Notes under the pieces: model-generated
What the model was told of the DNA's origin: nothing
Database searches by the model: none
What the model saw: only the letters and a program-made list of their open reading frames with translations
Assembly: GCA_964551335.1 (NCBI GenBank)
Contig: CAZKCO010000007.1
Location: 1-64,000 of the forward strand
DNA length: 64,000 nucleotides
Direction: 5' to 3'
Source of the DNA: Tunicatimonas sp964551335
GTDB taxonomy: Bacteria; Bacteroidota; Bacteroidia; Cytophagales; Cyclobacteriaceae
Part shown: positions 51,601-60,027 of the stretch, in pieces
How the letters are laid out: the number at the start of each line of letters is the position of its first letter
Position numbering within the stretch: the first letter of the stretch is position 1
Position numbers and translations under genes: made by a program

Positions 51601-52770
51601 GATAGTCCTCGAGGTGACTACGACGGGGTAGTATTTCCCTCGGGAGAATACACGCTAACTGCTACTCCTTATTCAAAGCGTAATGCCGGGGGTGATGCCG
51701 GGGATCCACTGACAATTCAGTTTGAGATCATTAATATTACGGTAGATAGTTTTACCTTGGTTAGTGCCGAAACCGATCAGGATATTGGCTCGCTTAATGA
51801 CGGAGATATTATTGATCTATCTACCGTAGGCGAAACGAGACTAGACGTTCGGGCAAACACCACTCCTGATAACTTAGGTAGTGTGCGGTTTGAGCTAGAT
51901 GGACCAGTATCTACTGACCGATTTGAAAACTTAGTGTTTTATTCACTATTCGGAGACAACCCCCGAGGTGACTATCAAGGTGAAATTCTATTACCTGGTC
52001 AGTATACCCTCACCGCAACTCCTTTTGCCGAACGTAGAGGAAATGGCTTTGAGGGTGCTCCGCTCACTATACAGTTCGAGGTAGTTGGTCAGCCCTCCTT
52101 CTCCGTACAAAGTTTTACCTTGGTAAACGCCGAAACTAATCAAGATATTAGTTCTCTCAATGATGGCGATATCATCGATTTAGCAGCTTTAGGCAATATA
52201 TTGCTCAGTGCTCGAGCTACTACTTCACCTGGTTTCATTGGCAGTATTATTATGGAACTAGATGGCCCAGTAATGCATCAGCAGCTCGAGAACCGTCTTC
52301 CCTACAGTTTATTCGGTGATAATCCTCCAGGTGAATACTCCGGTAGAATGCTATCCCCCGGTCAGTATACCCTCACCGCAACTCCTTACTCAGATATGAG
52401 TGGGCAAGGATTTACCGGAACACCCCTCACCATCACATTTACCGTAGTTGATGGTAGCAGTAGTCGCACTGCGGTTGTACAGTCTAAGATTGTACAGGAT
52501 TCGTTTAGTGAGCTCTCATTTTCGGGTGATGTCAACCAGGAATTTGTAGTATACCCAACTCCTTCCAGCGGCATAATTCATATTTTAGTGCCTGAGCAAA
52601 TCAATAATTCTGCCCAGTTGTTAATCTACGATGCCCTTGGAAGAGTTGTACATTCAGCCAAGAATAGTAAGCAAACCTCATTAGATTTGCGCTCTCATGG
52701 GGTAGGGGTGTATTTTGTTAGGCTTCTAGATAGCGATAATATCTACACAAAGCGAATACTGATTGAATAG
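48658..52770 (+). CDS. Giant T9SS-exported VWA / Big_1 / repeat surface protein
   Basis: A 1370-residue protein. After a signal peptide (LLLLICCIPLLNAQ) come: a choice-of-anchor-like beta-sandwich at ~60-200 (WQIANGRAEI, YLISPPF, LLWQIDDIEIVE); a VWA domain from ~279 with metal site DIVFIVDNSASM; two similar Ig-like domains at ~520-720 with repeated 'ATLFYRTTG / SIFYRGVGE' and 'VDFYITATD / VQYYIRATD'; two Big_1 (invasin-like) domains at ~735-903 with repeated VxDQFGDPxPG; three ~115-residue repeats at ~912-1265 with FTLVxAExxQDI and YSLFGDxPxGxY; and a type A T9SS sorting domain from ~1293 (VVYPTPSSGIIHI, LLIYDALGRVVHS, YTKRILIE). Likely a surface adhesin or substrate binder. A strong terminator follows. 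Confidence 0.92.
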   Translation: MKKTNFFKFTFTTLLLLICCIPLLNAQNLPVYNYTDDVPTEKGQFLPAVDAWQPSYSMSSADVFSEDFNKSDTQWETPNQGWQIANGRAEIIGNQGSAESYLISPPFVVPKGEFKLKYKEKYSLESHHDFGSVWITTDDGANWRKLHTVTGVTDWRDTYIDLRAYQNKTVKFAFTSKGDDPANKLLWQIDDIEIVEQSETTFTRPTNNARVSALAQQLQNSLNVILTGRETNTFPAISATVRVEDIPNLTQADFTVCENGEEQPNYGVIPPTDSTARPADIVFIVDNSASMDPFQLAIQNSVTDFVNDLFDAEIDAALGLTRFGQAGGGFPIVEESGTLFTDPNVYLTSIFSRNVDNGSVEPGLDAILESISEFNFRPNSQKIFILLTNEDNDGPTEPEDVLPVLQQQVITLYSVINVTTFIAGNSQSDYGDLATDSGGDQYDIADLIDPATLQPIIDDIESNIATNDTYIISYESSNPTLDGVERVVDIKVTTGGESDTVTFSYTPGAAPLIGLAQSTLDLIANPQPLNTSITIQANITDFEEPFTESATLFYRTTGQVTYAEAEMMNVSGDLWEATIPASFANMPGVDFYITATDGISTTSDRANSPAQNPYQIAINPNVAPVIVSTPINSLNPGEDLMIMATITDNTDEVASVSIFYRGVGEPLYQEVPLNNSSDNTYEATVDASDLSQNGVQYYIRATDNFGISSYFGEPQDPIEVEINTSPRIPDSLTLNPETVTVQAGVEVCITGTVFDQFGDPLPGVEIFTEIDGQVVGSGTSDENGEVVYCFTPTESGVVSVVCYYTGGERVTAEVTVLVPSLSIDVSIANGQVTVECTVVDQFGDPFPGETITIDVSGANAYNDSGETNAQGIVTFVYSATNTGTDLIVCSYSQGEESEEIVIPGDGSGDDTEVTSFTLVNAESDQDIQPLMNGDVVYSDGMTLLSIRANTDPSQVGSVRLELIGPLGRIQLENLSFYSLFGDSPRGDYDGVVFPSGEYTLTATPYSKRNAGGDAGDPLTIQFEIINITVDSFTLVSAETDQDIGSLNDGDIIDLSTVGETRLDVRANTTPDNLGSVRFELDGPVSTDRFENLVFYSLFGDNPRGDYQGEILLPGQYTLTATPFAERRGNGFEGAPLTIQFEVVGQPSFSVQSFTLVNAETNQDISSLNDGDIIDLAALGNILLSARATTSPGFIGSIIMELDGPVMHQQLENRLPYSLFGDNPPGEYSGRMLSPGQYTLTATPYSDMSGQGFTGTPLTITFTVVDGSSSRTAVVQSKIVQDSFSELSFSGDVNQEFVVYPTPSSGIIHILVPEQINNSAQLLIYDALGRVVHSAKNSKQTSLDLRSHGVGVYFVRLLDSDNIYTKRILIE

Positions 52771-52792
52771 TGTTCTCACACCTATCAAGATT

Positions 52793-52828
52793 AAGGCTTA
52801 TTACCATTTTAGGTAATAAGCCTTTTTT
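52793..52828 (+). terminator. Strong rho-independent terminator
   Basis: AAGGCTTATTACC (52793-52805) pairs perfectly with GGTAATAAGCCTT (52812-52824), six-base loop, then a T-run. It ends the surface-protein gene. Confidence 0.95.
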
Positions 52829-52962
52829 ACTAATGCTGAAGTAAACTGCTTTGCTTGCTATATATCTGAGGCAAGATAGTGCAGGACGGCTTCCTTTGCT
52901 GATTTTTCGTATTTTTACTTCTAGTAAACTAAATTTTTTCTTTTTGCAAAACTTACCCTTCT

Positions 52963-55086
52963 ATGGAAAGCGTCACAACTGATTTTAAACACGTTAACTA
53001 CCTTTGGGATGAAGATAAGGCCAAATCACTGGAAGGTGATGAAGTGGCCCTGCTATTATACCGTTCAAACATTCTGGGATCTGACCTGCGAATCACCAAC
53101 TACGGTGGTGGCAACACCAGTTGCAAAACCATTGAGAAAGATCCTCTCACCGGTGAAGATACCGAGGTAATGTGGATCAAAGGCTCCGGAGGAGATATAG
53201 GCTCATTAACCCGTAGCGGCCTGGCCGGATTGTTTAATGAGCGTTTACATGCTCTTAAAGATCTCTATCGTGGCCTGGAACACGAGGATGAAATGGTGGG
53301 TATGTTCTATCACTGTTTGTACGACCTGGATTCCCGTGCTCCCAGTATCGATACTCCGCTACACGCGTTTCTGCCCTACAAACACATTGATCACCTGCAC
53401 CCCGATGCCCTGATCGCTATTGCTGCCGCTAAAGATGGCAAACGCATTAACGAAGAATTATTTGAAGGCCAGATCGGCTGGGTAGATTGGCAACGGCCAG
53501 GCTTCGATTTGGGCTTGCAGTTGGAGAAATGCATTCAGGAGAACCCTAACTTACGGGGAATTACACTAGGTAGCCACGGCTTGTTTACCTGGGGTGATAA
53601 TGCTTACGACTGCTACATGAACAGTCTGGAGATTATTGAAAAGGCATCGCGCTACATTGAGGAGCGAGCCGGTAAAGACCGTCCGGTGTTCGGAGGAACT
53701 AAAGTTAACGCTCTTCCTGAAGTAGATCGGAAAAAGCAGGCCGCCGAACTAGCGCCTACCCTGCGCGGATTGTGCTCTAGCCATCAACCCATGATTGGAC
53801 ATTTTACCGACAATGACCGGGTATTAGAGTTTGTTAACAGCGTAGATCTATCTAAACTGGCTCCAATGGGCACCTCTTGCCCCGATCACTTCTTGCGAAC
53901 CAAGATCCGTCCGTTAGTGCTGGATTTTCTTCCGGCCGATGCCGATCTATCTGATGCTAAGGCCATACGGGACCAAATGTACGGAGCGTTTCAGGAGTAC
54001 CGTAAGAACTACGCCGAATACTACGAGAACCATAAGCACGACGATAGCCCGGACATGCGTGACCCCAACCCGGTGGTAATTCTGTGGCCGGGAGTGGGTA
54101 TGTTTACTTTTGCTAAAAACAAGCAAACCGCAAGGGTAGCTAGCGAATTCTACGTAAACGCTATCAACGTAATGCGAGGCTCAGAGGCTATTTCCGAATA
54201 CACTTCCTTACCCCTTCAAGAAGCCTTCAATATTGAATACTGGTTACTGGAAGAAGCTAAGCTGAAGCGGATGCCGCCCGAAAAACCACTATCCCGAAAA
54301 GTGGCACTTATCACCGGTAGCGGAGGCGGTATTGGTAAAGCCATTGCCGAAAAGTTTGTGCAGGAAGGTGCCTGCGTAATTTTATCGGATATGGATCAAG
54401 AGCGGCTGGATGAAGCCAAGCAAGAATTCCTTGATAAATACGGGAAAGATGCTGCGATCGGAACCCAACTGGACGTAACCAAACCAGATAATATTGCGGC
54501 GGCTTTCCGAGATGCCAGCTTAGCCTTTGGTGGGATAGATATCCTGGTGAATAATGCCGGACTTTCTATCTCCCGCACGCTGGAAGATACTTCGGAGAAT
54601 GACTGGGATCTGCAGCAAAATGTAATGGTGAAAGGGCAGTTTATGATGACGCAATCGGCGGTAGACATCATGCGTAAGCAACGTATGGGCGGCGATGTTG
54701 TGAACATCGTGAGTAAAAACGCATTAGTTTCCGGACCTAACAATGCGGCTTACGGAACCGCCAAAGCGGCTCAACTTCATCTATCACGCCTGCTGGCGGC
54801 TGAACTAGGCCCCGATAAAATCCGAGTGAATGTGGTTAATCCCGATGCGGTAATTCAGGGAAGTAATATCTGGGCTAGTGGTTGGGCCGAAGGCCGGGCG
54901 AAAGCTTACGGTGTATCGGTAGATGAGTTACCGAATCACTACGCCAAGCGCACGCTACTGAACGAAACTATTGTGCCGGAAGATATTGCTAACGGAGTAT
55001 TTGCCCTGGTGGGCGGGCTGCTGAAGAAAAGTACCGGAAACGTACTGAACGTAGACGGTGGATTAGCACCTGCTTTTGTACGCTAA
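52963..55086 (+). CDS. rhaD: Bifunctional rhamnulose-1-phosphate aldolase / short-chain dehydrogenase
   Basis: A 707-residue fusion. The N-terminal ~425 residues form a class II aldolase (RhaD-type): NYGGGNTSCKT and MWIKGSGGDIGSL, then HTPLHAFLP-like DTPLHAFLPYKHIDHLHPD with metal-binding histidines, and GITLGSHGLFTWGD. The C-terminal ~270 residues are an SDR: ALITGSGGGIGKAIA (cofactor loop at ~452-458), VNNAGLS, and AAYGTAKAAQ with the catalytic Tyr and Lys. Such fusions split L-rhamnulose-1-phosphate to dihydroxyacetone phosphate and L-lactaldehyde and oxidise or reduce the aldehyde. The GH78 gene 6 kb away supports rhamnose use. rhaA and rhaB are not in the window. Confidence 0.93.
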   Translation: MESVTTDFKHVNYLWDEDKAKSLEGDEVALLLYRSNILGSDLRITNYGGGNTSCKTIEKDPLTGEDTEVMWIKGSGGDIGSLTRSGLAGLFNERLHALKDLYRGLEHEDEMVGMFYHCLYDLDSRAPSIDTPLHAFLPYKHIDHLHPDALIAIAAAKDGKRINEELFEGQIGWVDWQRPGFDLGLQLEKCIQENPNLRGITLGSHGLFTWGDNAYDCYMNSLEIIEKASRYIEERAGKDRPVFGGTKVNALPEVDRKKQAAELAPTLRGLCSSHQPMIGHFTDNDRVLEFVNSVDLSKLAPMGTSCPDHFLRTKIRPLVLDFLPADADLSDAKAIRDQMYGAFQEYRKNYAEYYENHKHDDSPDMRDPNPVVILWPGVGMFTFAKNKQTARVASEFYVNAINVMRGSEAISEYTSLPLQEAFNIEYWLLEEAKLKRMPPEKPLSRKVALITGSGGGIGKAIAEKFVQEGACVILSDMDQERLDEAKQEFLDKYGKDAAIGTQLDVTKPDNIAAAFRDASLAFGGIDILVNNAGLSISRTLEDTSENDWDLQQNVMVKGQFMMTQSAVDIMRKQRMGGDVVNIVSKNALVSGPNNAAYGTAKAAQLHLSRLLAAELGPDKIRVNVVNPDAVIQGSNIWASGWAEGRAKAYGVSVDELPNHYAKRTLLNETIVPEDIANGVFALVGGLLKKSTGNVLNVDGGLAPAFVR

Positions 55087-55098
55087 TAACCATAAACC

Positions 55099-55134
55099 TA
55101 CCCGCAGTTGCAATCTTGGGCTGCGGGTATTTTT
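55099..55134 (+). terminator. Terminator after the rhamnulose-phosphate aldolase gene
   Basis: TACCCGCAG (55099-55107) pairs with CTGCGGGTA (55121-55129), followed by TTTTT. It ends just before the GTG start at 55141, so the next gene probably depends on read-through or a weak internal promoter. Confidence 0.85.
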
Positions 55135-55140
55135 AAACCC

Positions 55141-55476
55141 GTGAAAGTTACCGTTACTTCCATTGAGCTAAAAGGGCCGTTTAAATTCTTCGCCCTTTCA
55201 TCACAGGCTCTAAAGATTACTCGCCAACTGAAAGCTACTAACTGCCGCCAATTCAAGAAGCGTGGCTTCTGGACTACCCACTATACCATGACCTTGTGGA
55301 ACACTGAAGAAGAACTCCAGCAATTTGCCCGTAGCGGAGCTCATCAGCAAGCCATGAAAGACAGCGCGAAAATTGCCCGGGAGATTCGCACCTACACTTA
55401 CGATGCCGACCACTTACCAAAATGGTCTACGGCTACCCAACTTTTGCTACACAAAGCTAAAGTTATCCGATATTAG
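55141..55476 (+). CDS. Small protein, ferredoxin-like fold (spheroidene-monooxygenase-like)
   Basis: A 111-residue protein starting with GTG. Segments FKFFALSSQALKITRQLKAT, GFWTTHYTMTLWNTEEELQQFARSGAH and the closing IAREIRTYTYDADHLPKW resemble small conserved proteins related to spheroidene monooxygenase / antibiotic-biosynthesis monooxygenase-like dimeric alpha+beta barrels. His in THYT and GAH could serve in haem or substrate binding, but this is inference. Just after the terminator of the aldolase gene; a functional link with rhamnose use is not shown. An upstream TTG in frame would start inside the terminator. Confidence 0.7.
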   Translation: MKVTVTSIELKGPFKFFALSSQALKITRQLKATNCRQFKKRGFWTTHYTMTLWNTEEELQQFARSGAHQQAMKDSAKIAREIRTYTYDADHLPKWSTATQLLLHKAKVIRY

Positions 55477-55888
55477 TCCGAAAGTCTGTTCTGAACTTAC
55501 TCCTTATATCAGAATATTATTTCCGCACGACGCGCTAATTGTCCGAACAGCATTCGGAACCTATTTCATCATACATTAGGTATTGCTGGCTGGGTATCCA
55601 ACTTTTTACTGAGGAATAATACTTCTCCTTAAGACTGGAATCTCGAAGTACCTTAATAGCGACGACCATTACTTCTTGTTCGCGTTCTATTTCTCGTTCC
55701 CGAATTAGACATAGACAGGTTAGTGTCAAAGAGTTTAATTTATCGATGGCGACCATATTCAAGAGATTATTTTTTCACCTATGCAAGTTACTTTTATAAC
55801 CAGCTTTCTCCGCTAGTATTGGCTCAATAGCCTTCTCTACTCGTTGAGTGGATAATTTCTCCCGACTAAGCCTTCGTTGATTAGAAAT
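55477..55888. other. Gene-free stretch between the small protein and the aldo/keto reductase
   Basis: A minus-strand open frame at 55535-55762 has a charged stretch (IREREIEREQEV) but no family, start context or conservation I can support. No strong hairpin or repeat was found. Confidence 0.4.
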
Positions 55889-56704
55889 TTATTCGTCCCA
55901 AACCGGAGCAAAATGCGGGTTGATGAGTCGGTGGTTTCGGCTCAAACTGTGTATTTGATTCATTTCCTCATCGGTGAGCGAAAAGTCAAAAATATCGAAG
56001 TTGCTGGCTCGGTGCTTGGAGCTTCCTGATTTGGGAATAGCCGCTACATTCTCCTGCTGCACCAGCCATCGTAGCGTAATCTGGGTAGGCGATTTACCAT
56101 ACTTTTCTCCTAGCTCAATAAGCTCTTTATCTTCTAATACTTCTCCTTTAGCAATCGGACAATAGGCCGTTAGCATCATATTGTGTTTCCGTACCACATT
56201 GAGTACCGCGCTCTGTCCCAAATAGGGGTGATATTCTACCTGATTACAAATTACCGGAGCTATGGAGCGAGCCTCTGTTAGTAGCGTTGCCGGAAAGTTA
56301 CTAACCCCGATAAGCCTAGTCTTTCCCTGCTGCTGCAATTCTATCAAGGTATCTAAGCATTCTCGCAAATCCATATCATCTGAAGGCCAGTGAATCAGGG
56401 CAAGATTCACGTAATCGGTTTGTAGCTTACGTAGGCTGTCGGCTAGCCCTTCGGTGATTCCCGAACGGCTCAGGTCGGTATGCCAGATTTTAGTGGTCAC
56501 GAACAGTTCATCCCGATCAATAGCGGCATCCTTAATGCCCTGCCCTACTGCCTCTTCGTTCTCGTACATCTTGGCCGTATCAATATGGCGATAGCCTATA
56601 CTAATTGCATCGGTAACGGAATCGCGGCAAGCTTCGCCCTTCAAATTAAATGTACCTAATCCTAAAGCTGGAATTCTCTCTTGGTTGATATCTATATAGA
56701 TCAT
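55889..56704 (-). CDS. Aldo/keto reductase
   Basis: A 271-residue NADPH-dependent carbonyl reductase with a TIM barrel. The catalytic tetrad is Asp42, Tyr47, Lys72 and His105 (GYRHIDTAKMYENE, VTTKIWH, LALIHWPS). The NADPH-binding end has AIPKSGSSKHRASNFDIF, with Lys and Ser/Arg for the 2'-phosphate. Length is near the family minimum, as for 2,5-diketo-gluconate-reductase-like enzymes. It may reduce lactaldehyde or other aldehydes; location near rhaD makes that plausible but unproven. Divergent from the TonB receptor gene. Confidence 0.93.
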   Translation of the reverse strand: MIYIDINQERIPALGLGTFNLKGEACRDSVTDAISIGYRHIDTAKMYENEEAVGQGIKDAAIDRDELFVTTKIWHTDLSRSGITEGLADSLRKLQTDYVNLALIHWPSDDMDLRECLDTLIELQQQGKTRLIGVSNFPATLLTEARSIAPVICNQVEYHPYLGQSAVLNVVRKHNMMLTAYCPIAKGEVLEDKELIELGEKYGKSPTQITLRWLVQQENVAAIPKSGSSKHRASNFDIFDFSLTDEEMNQIHSLSRNHRLINPHFAPVWDE

Positions 56705-56767
56705 ATGTGGTAAATAATTACGCTCTTAAAAATTCACGACTAGTTAACACAAAAAAAGCGTTTGGGT

Positions 56768-56799
56768 TTTGGGGGCTATTTAGATTTAGTCTAAATTTG
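56768..56799 (+). promoter_or_regulatory. Promoter overlapped by DtxR/IdeR-like 19-bp dyad
   Basis: TTTG at 56768-56771 and TAAATTTG at 56792-56799, 20 bp apart, fit the Bacteroidota promoter. ATTTAGA (56778-56784) is perfectly inverted as TCTAAAT (56790-56796) around TTTAG, giving a 19-bp dyad that covers the -7 box. The TTTAG...CTAAA layout and 19-bp size resemble DtxR/IdeR/MntR operators, so iron- or manganese-dependent repression of the receptor gene is proposed. Confidence 0.6.
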
Positions 56800-56833
56800 A
56801 ATTCTTAAGCAAAAGTATTCAATATCTATTCAC

Positions 56834-59308
56834 ATGCGTTGCCTCTTCTCACTACTCCTTCTTATTCCTCTTGTCAGCTTCAGTCAACACCAAATCAAAG
56901 GTACTGTTACCTTAGCCGATCAGGATCAGCCGCTTTCGGGCATCAATATCTACCTCAAAAACTCCTCTTTAGGTGCTTCTACCAACAGCCGAGGTCAGTT
57001 TACTATCTCTTCGGTGCCGGAGGGGGAACACATACTAGTGGCTTCAGCCGTAGGCTTTCAGACTACTGAACAGACTATCCAAGTGGGTAGCGAACCTATT
57101 GAACCCATTCGCGTTTCGCTGGCCGAACAGATTATGGACCTACCCGAAGTGGTAATTCAGCACGTATCCATGACTGGGGGTAAAAAAGGTATTGGCGAGA
57201 TTCCTGGGTCAGTACACTATATTTCTCCGCAGGAGTTAGAGAAGTTCAACTATACCGATATCAACCGCATTCTACGTACTATTCCAGGGGTAAATTTGCA
57301 GGAAGAGGACGGTTTCGGCCTTCGGCCTAATATTGGTTTTAGAGGTACGGGGGTAGAACGCAGCTCCAAGATTACTGTAATGGAAGACGGTATCCTGATG
57401 GCCCCGGCTCCCTATGCCGCACCGGCAGCTTACTACTTTCCTACGGCCGGGCGTATGCAGGCGGTAGAGATTATGAAGGGGGCCAGTCAGATCAAATACG
57501 GACCCTACACCACCGGTGGGGCAATCAATTTTATCTCTACCCAAATTCCTCAGGACTTTCTGGGAAATATTCAGTTACTCGGTGGTAGTTTTGGCCAACG
57601 CACGTTGCATGCTAACGTAGGCGATTCTTATGAGAACGTAGGGTTTTTAGTGGAACCCTTTCAGATGGGCTCGGATGGTTTTAAGAATTTAGATGGAGGA
57701 GGAGATACCGGATTCAATAAAGAAGATTATCTGGTAAAATTCCGGGTGAACACGGATGCGGATGCCCGCTTTTATCAATCGCTAACGTTCAAATTTGCGC
57801 AAACCAACGAGACATCTAATGAAACGTATCTAGGGCTAACTCGCGAAGATTTTGCGGCTACTCCGCTGCGTCGCTACGCTGGATCGCAGCGCGATGTGAT
57901 GAACACTGAGCAACGGCAACTTCAGCTTCGTCATGCTATCTCGCTCACTCCGCATTTGGACGTGACCACTACGCTGTACCGTAACAACTTCCACCGCAAC
58001 TGGTACAAATTAGATAAAGTAAAACCTTCGGCCGAAGCTGATAAAATTGGGATCTCCAGTCTGCTAGACAACCCGGAGATTTACCCTGAGGCTTACGCCA
58101 TCGTAACCGGAGCCAGTAGTCCGAATGAAGATGCCTTGCACCTGAAGAACAACAATCGGGACTATTACGCCCAGGGAATCCAGTCTATTGTGGGCTACGA
58201 TTTTGTAACCGGTACTGTTGCCCACGAAGCAGAGTTCGGCATTCGCTGGCACGAAGACCAGATTGACCGCTTTCAGTGGGTAGACTTTTACGCGATGGAT
58301 AATGGGGTGATGGAACTTACCGAAACCGGTACGCCCGGCACCGAAAGCAACCGCGTAGAAACCGCCCAGGCGTTAGCACTACACTGGCAACACAAGCTTA
58401 GCTTCGGAAAGCTAACGGCTACCCCCGGCCTTCGCCACGAGTCCATTGAAATCTACCGGGAGGATTTCGGTAAAAATGATGTAAACCGCGACCGGTTAGA
58501 TGATAGTGATCCTACGGTAAGCGATTTCTCGGATCGAACCAACACCGTAAGTGTCTGGCTGCCTGGCATTGGCCTGGACTACCAGTTTACTCCGGCTCTT
58601 AGTACCTTCTTAGGAATCCACAAGGGGTTTTCGCCTCCCGGTTCTAAAGAAGGTACCCTGCCCGAAGAAAGCGTAAACTACGAAGCTGGAGTCCGCTATC
58701 ACAACGGGCCATTGAGTACCCGAGCGGTATTCTTCTTTAACGATTACACCAATCTGCTCGGAAGCGACCTGGCGGCCGCTGGCGGAGCGGGAACTACCCA
58801 GCAATTTAACGGCGGTGAAGTAGACGCACAAGGGCTTGAGCTTGAGGTACAGTATCAGTTGGTTAATAGCCCCGAGGCTAAAATTGCACTGCCTTTCAGC
58901 TTGGCGTACACCTACACCAACGCTACCTTCCAAAACAGCTTTGAGAGTGAGTTTGAACCTTGGGGTACCGTAGAAGTAGGCGATGAACTACCGTACTTAG
59001 CCCACCACCAACTGGCTGCTACACTTAGCTTACAAAGCCAGAAATTTGATATTAACCTCAGCACCCGCTACCAAGGCGCTATGCGCACCGTAGCCGGACA
59101 GGATGCTTTAACTAACGAGAACTCACTGGCTAGTTACTTAGTAACAGATGTTAGCACCAACTATCGCTTGAATCGCTACGTTACCTTCTTCGGCAGTGTA
59201 ACTAACATTACCGATGAAGTGTACGCTGTAGCCGCTCGCCCCGCTGGCCTACGCCCCGGTATGCCTCGTGCTTTTACTCTAGGTATTCGGGGAAGATTGG
59301 CTCAATGA
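56834..59308 (+). CDS. TonB-dependent receptor, FecA-like
   Basis: An 824-residue outer-membrane receptor. Signal peptide ends near SFSQH (residue 18-19). Residues ~20-105 are a carboxypeptidase-regulatory-like domain (IKGTVTLADQDQPLSGINIYL), ~110-225 the plug with IPGSVHYISPQELEKF, RTIPGVNLQEEDGFGLRPN and VEIMKGASQIKYGPYTTGG, and the rest a 22-strand barrel ending ITDEVYAVAARPAGLRPGMPR and FTLGIRGRL. The plug resembles FecA-type ferric dicitrate receptors. No FecIR pair is nearby. The dyad over the promoter suggests metal control. No SusD partner follows, so it is probably a metal/siderophore rather than glycan receptor. Confidence 0.92.
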   Translation: MRCLFSLLLLIPLVSFSQHQIKGTVTLADQDQPLSGINIYLKNSSLGASTNSRGQFTISSVPEGEHILVASAVGFQTTEQTIQVGSEPIEPIRVSLAEQIMDLPEVVIQHVSMTGGKKGIGEIPGSVHYISPQELEKFNYTDINRILRTIPGVNLQEEDGFGLRPNIGFRGTGVERSSKITVMEDGILMAPAPYAAPAAYYFPTAGRMQAVEIMKGASQIKYGPYTTGGAINFISTQIPQDFLGNIQLLGGSFGQRTLHANVGDSYENVGFLVEPFQMGSDGFKNLDGGGDTGFNKEDYLVKFRVNTDADARFYQSLTFKFAQTNETSNETYLGLTREDFAATPLRRYAGSQRDVMNTEQRQLQLRHAISLTPHLDVTTTLYRNNFHRNWYKLDKVKPSAEADKIGISSLLDNPEIYPEAYAIVTGASSPNEDALHLKNNNRDYYAQGIQSIVGYDFVTGTVAHEAEFGIRWHEDQIDRFQWVDFYAMDNGVMELTETGTPGTESNRVETAQALALHWQHKLSFGKLTATPGLRHESIEIYREDFGKNDVNRDRLDDSDPTVSDFSDRTNTVSVWLPGIGLDYQFTPALSTFLGIHKGFSPPGSKEGTLPEESVNYEAGVRYHNGPLSTRAVFFFNDYTNLLGSDLAAAGGAGTTQQFNGGEVDAQGLELEVQYQLVNSPEAKIALPFSLAYTYTNATFQNSFESEFEPWGTVEVGDELPYLAHHQLAATLSLQSQKFDINLSTRYQGAMRTVAGQDALTNENSLASYLVTDVSTNYRLNRYVTFFGSVTNITDEVYAVAARPAGLRPGMPRAFTLGIRGRLAQ

Positions 59309-59412
59309 TTCAGCTAATTCCTAAGCAGAACGTAGCATTATCAATTATTCATTGCTAGTATTAGCTAAGCTCTCAGGGCTAATAGTTACTTAAACTCCTT
59401 ATCCAGCTAGTC

Positions 59413-60027
59413 ATGTCATTCGTAGATTGGATCTATTTTCTGGATCTGTTTGGCACTTTTGTATTTGCAATTTCCGGGGTACTAACCGCAATCGACAAAA
59501 AATTCGATCTGGTGGGTTCACTGGTGATTGGTTTTACTACGGCTATTGGCGGCGGAACTATTAGAGATATTTTAATTGGCCGGTTTCCGGTAGGCTGGTT
59601 AAACGACCGAAACTATCTGCTGGCTATCTTACTTGCTTTTATGGTCTCTCATCTTTTTACCAGTAAGGTACTTAAACTGAAGAGGGGTTTGTTCTTGTTT
59701 GACACGCTAGGAATTGGCCTATTTACCGTACTAGGAATACAGATCTCACTATCTTATGGCTTAAGAGTAGAAGCCTGCCTGATTATGGGAGTAATATCTG
59801 CCGTTTTTGGTGGGGTAATTAGAGATGTTTTAACCAACGAAATTCCGCTGATCTTCAGAAGAGAAATCTACGCTTCGGCCTGTCTCGCGGGCGGCATCGT
59901 CTACTTGCTACTAGATTACCTCAACGACCTTAAAAGCTTCAATATTCTCTTCTCGATTCTCATTGTCGTCCTAATCAGATATTTATCTATCAGGTTTGGA
60001 TGGTCACTCCACCCGCCTCGGAGGTAA
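59413..60027 (+). CDS. TRIC-type channel / YadS family membrane protein
   Basis: A 204-residue membrane protein with about seven helices in two homologous halves. Each half has the family motif: AIGGGTIRDILIGRFPVGWL (45-64) and VFGGVIRDVLTNEIPLIF (about 131-148). Bacterial members (UPF0126, YadS, TRIC homologues) conduct monovalent cations as trimers in studied cases. The GGGxxRD and GGxxRD motifs, forming the kinked pore helix, are both intact. Transcribed alone, 104 bp after the TonB receptor gene. Confidence 0.93.
   Translation: MSFVDWIYFLDLFGTFVFAISGVLTAIDKKFDLVGSLVIGFTTAIGGGTIRDILIGRFPVGWLNDRNYLLAILLAFMVSHLFTSKVLKLKRGLFLFDTLGIGLFTVLGIQISLSYGLRVEACLIMGVISAVFGGVIRDVLTNEIPLIFRREIYASACLAGGIVYLLLDYLNDLKSFNILFSILIVVLIRYLSIRFGWSLHPPRR

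Noticed and set aside
55535..55762. 75-residue minus-strand ORF
   Set aside because: Charged low-complexity stretch, no family, no start context; more likely chance.
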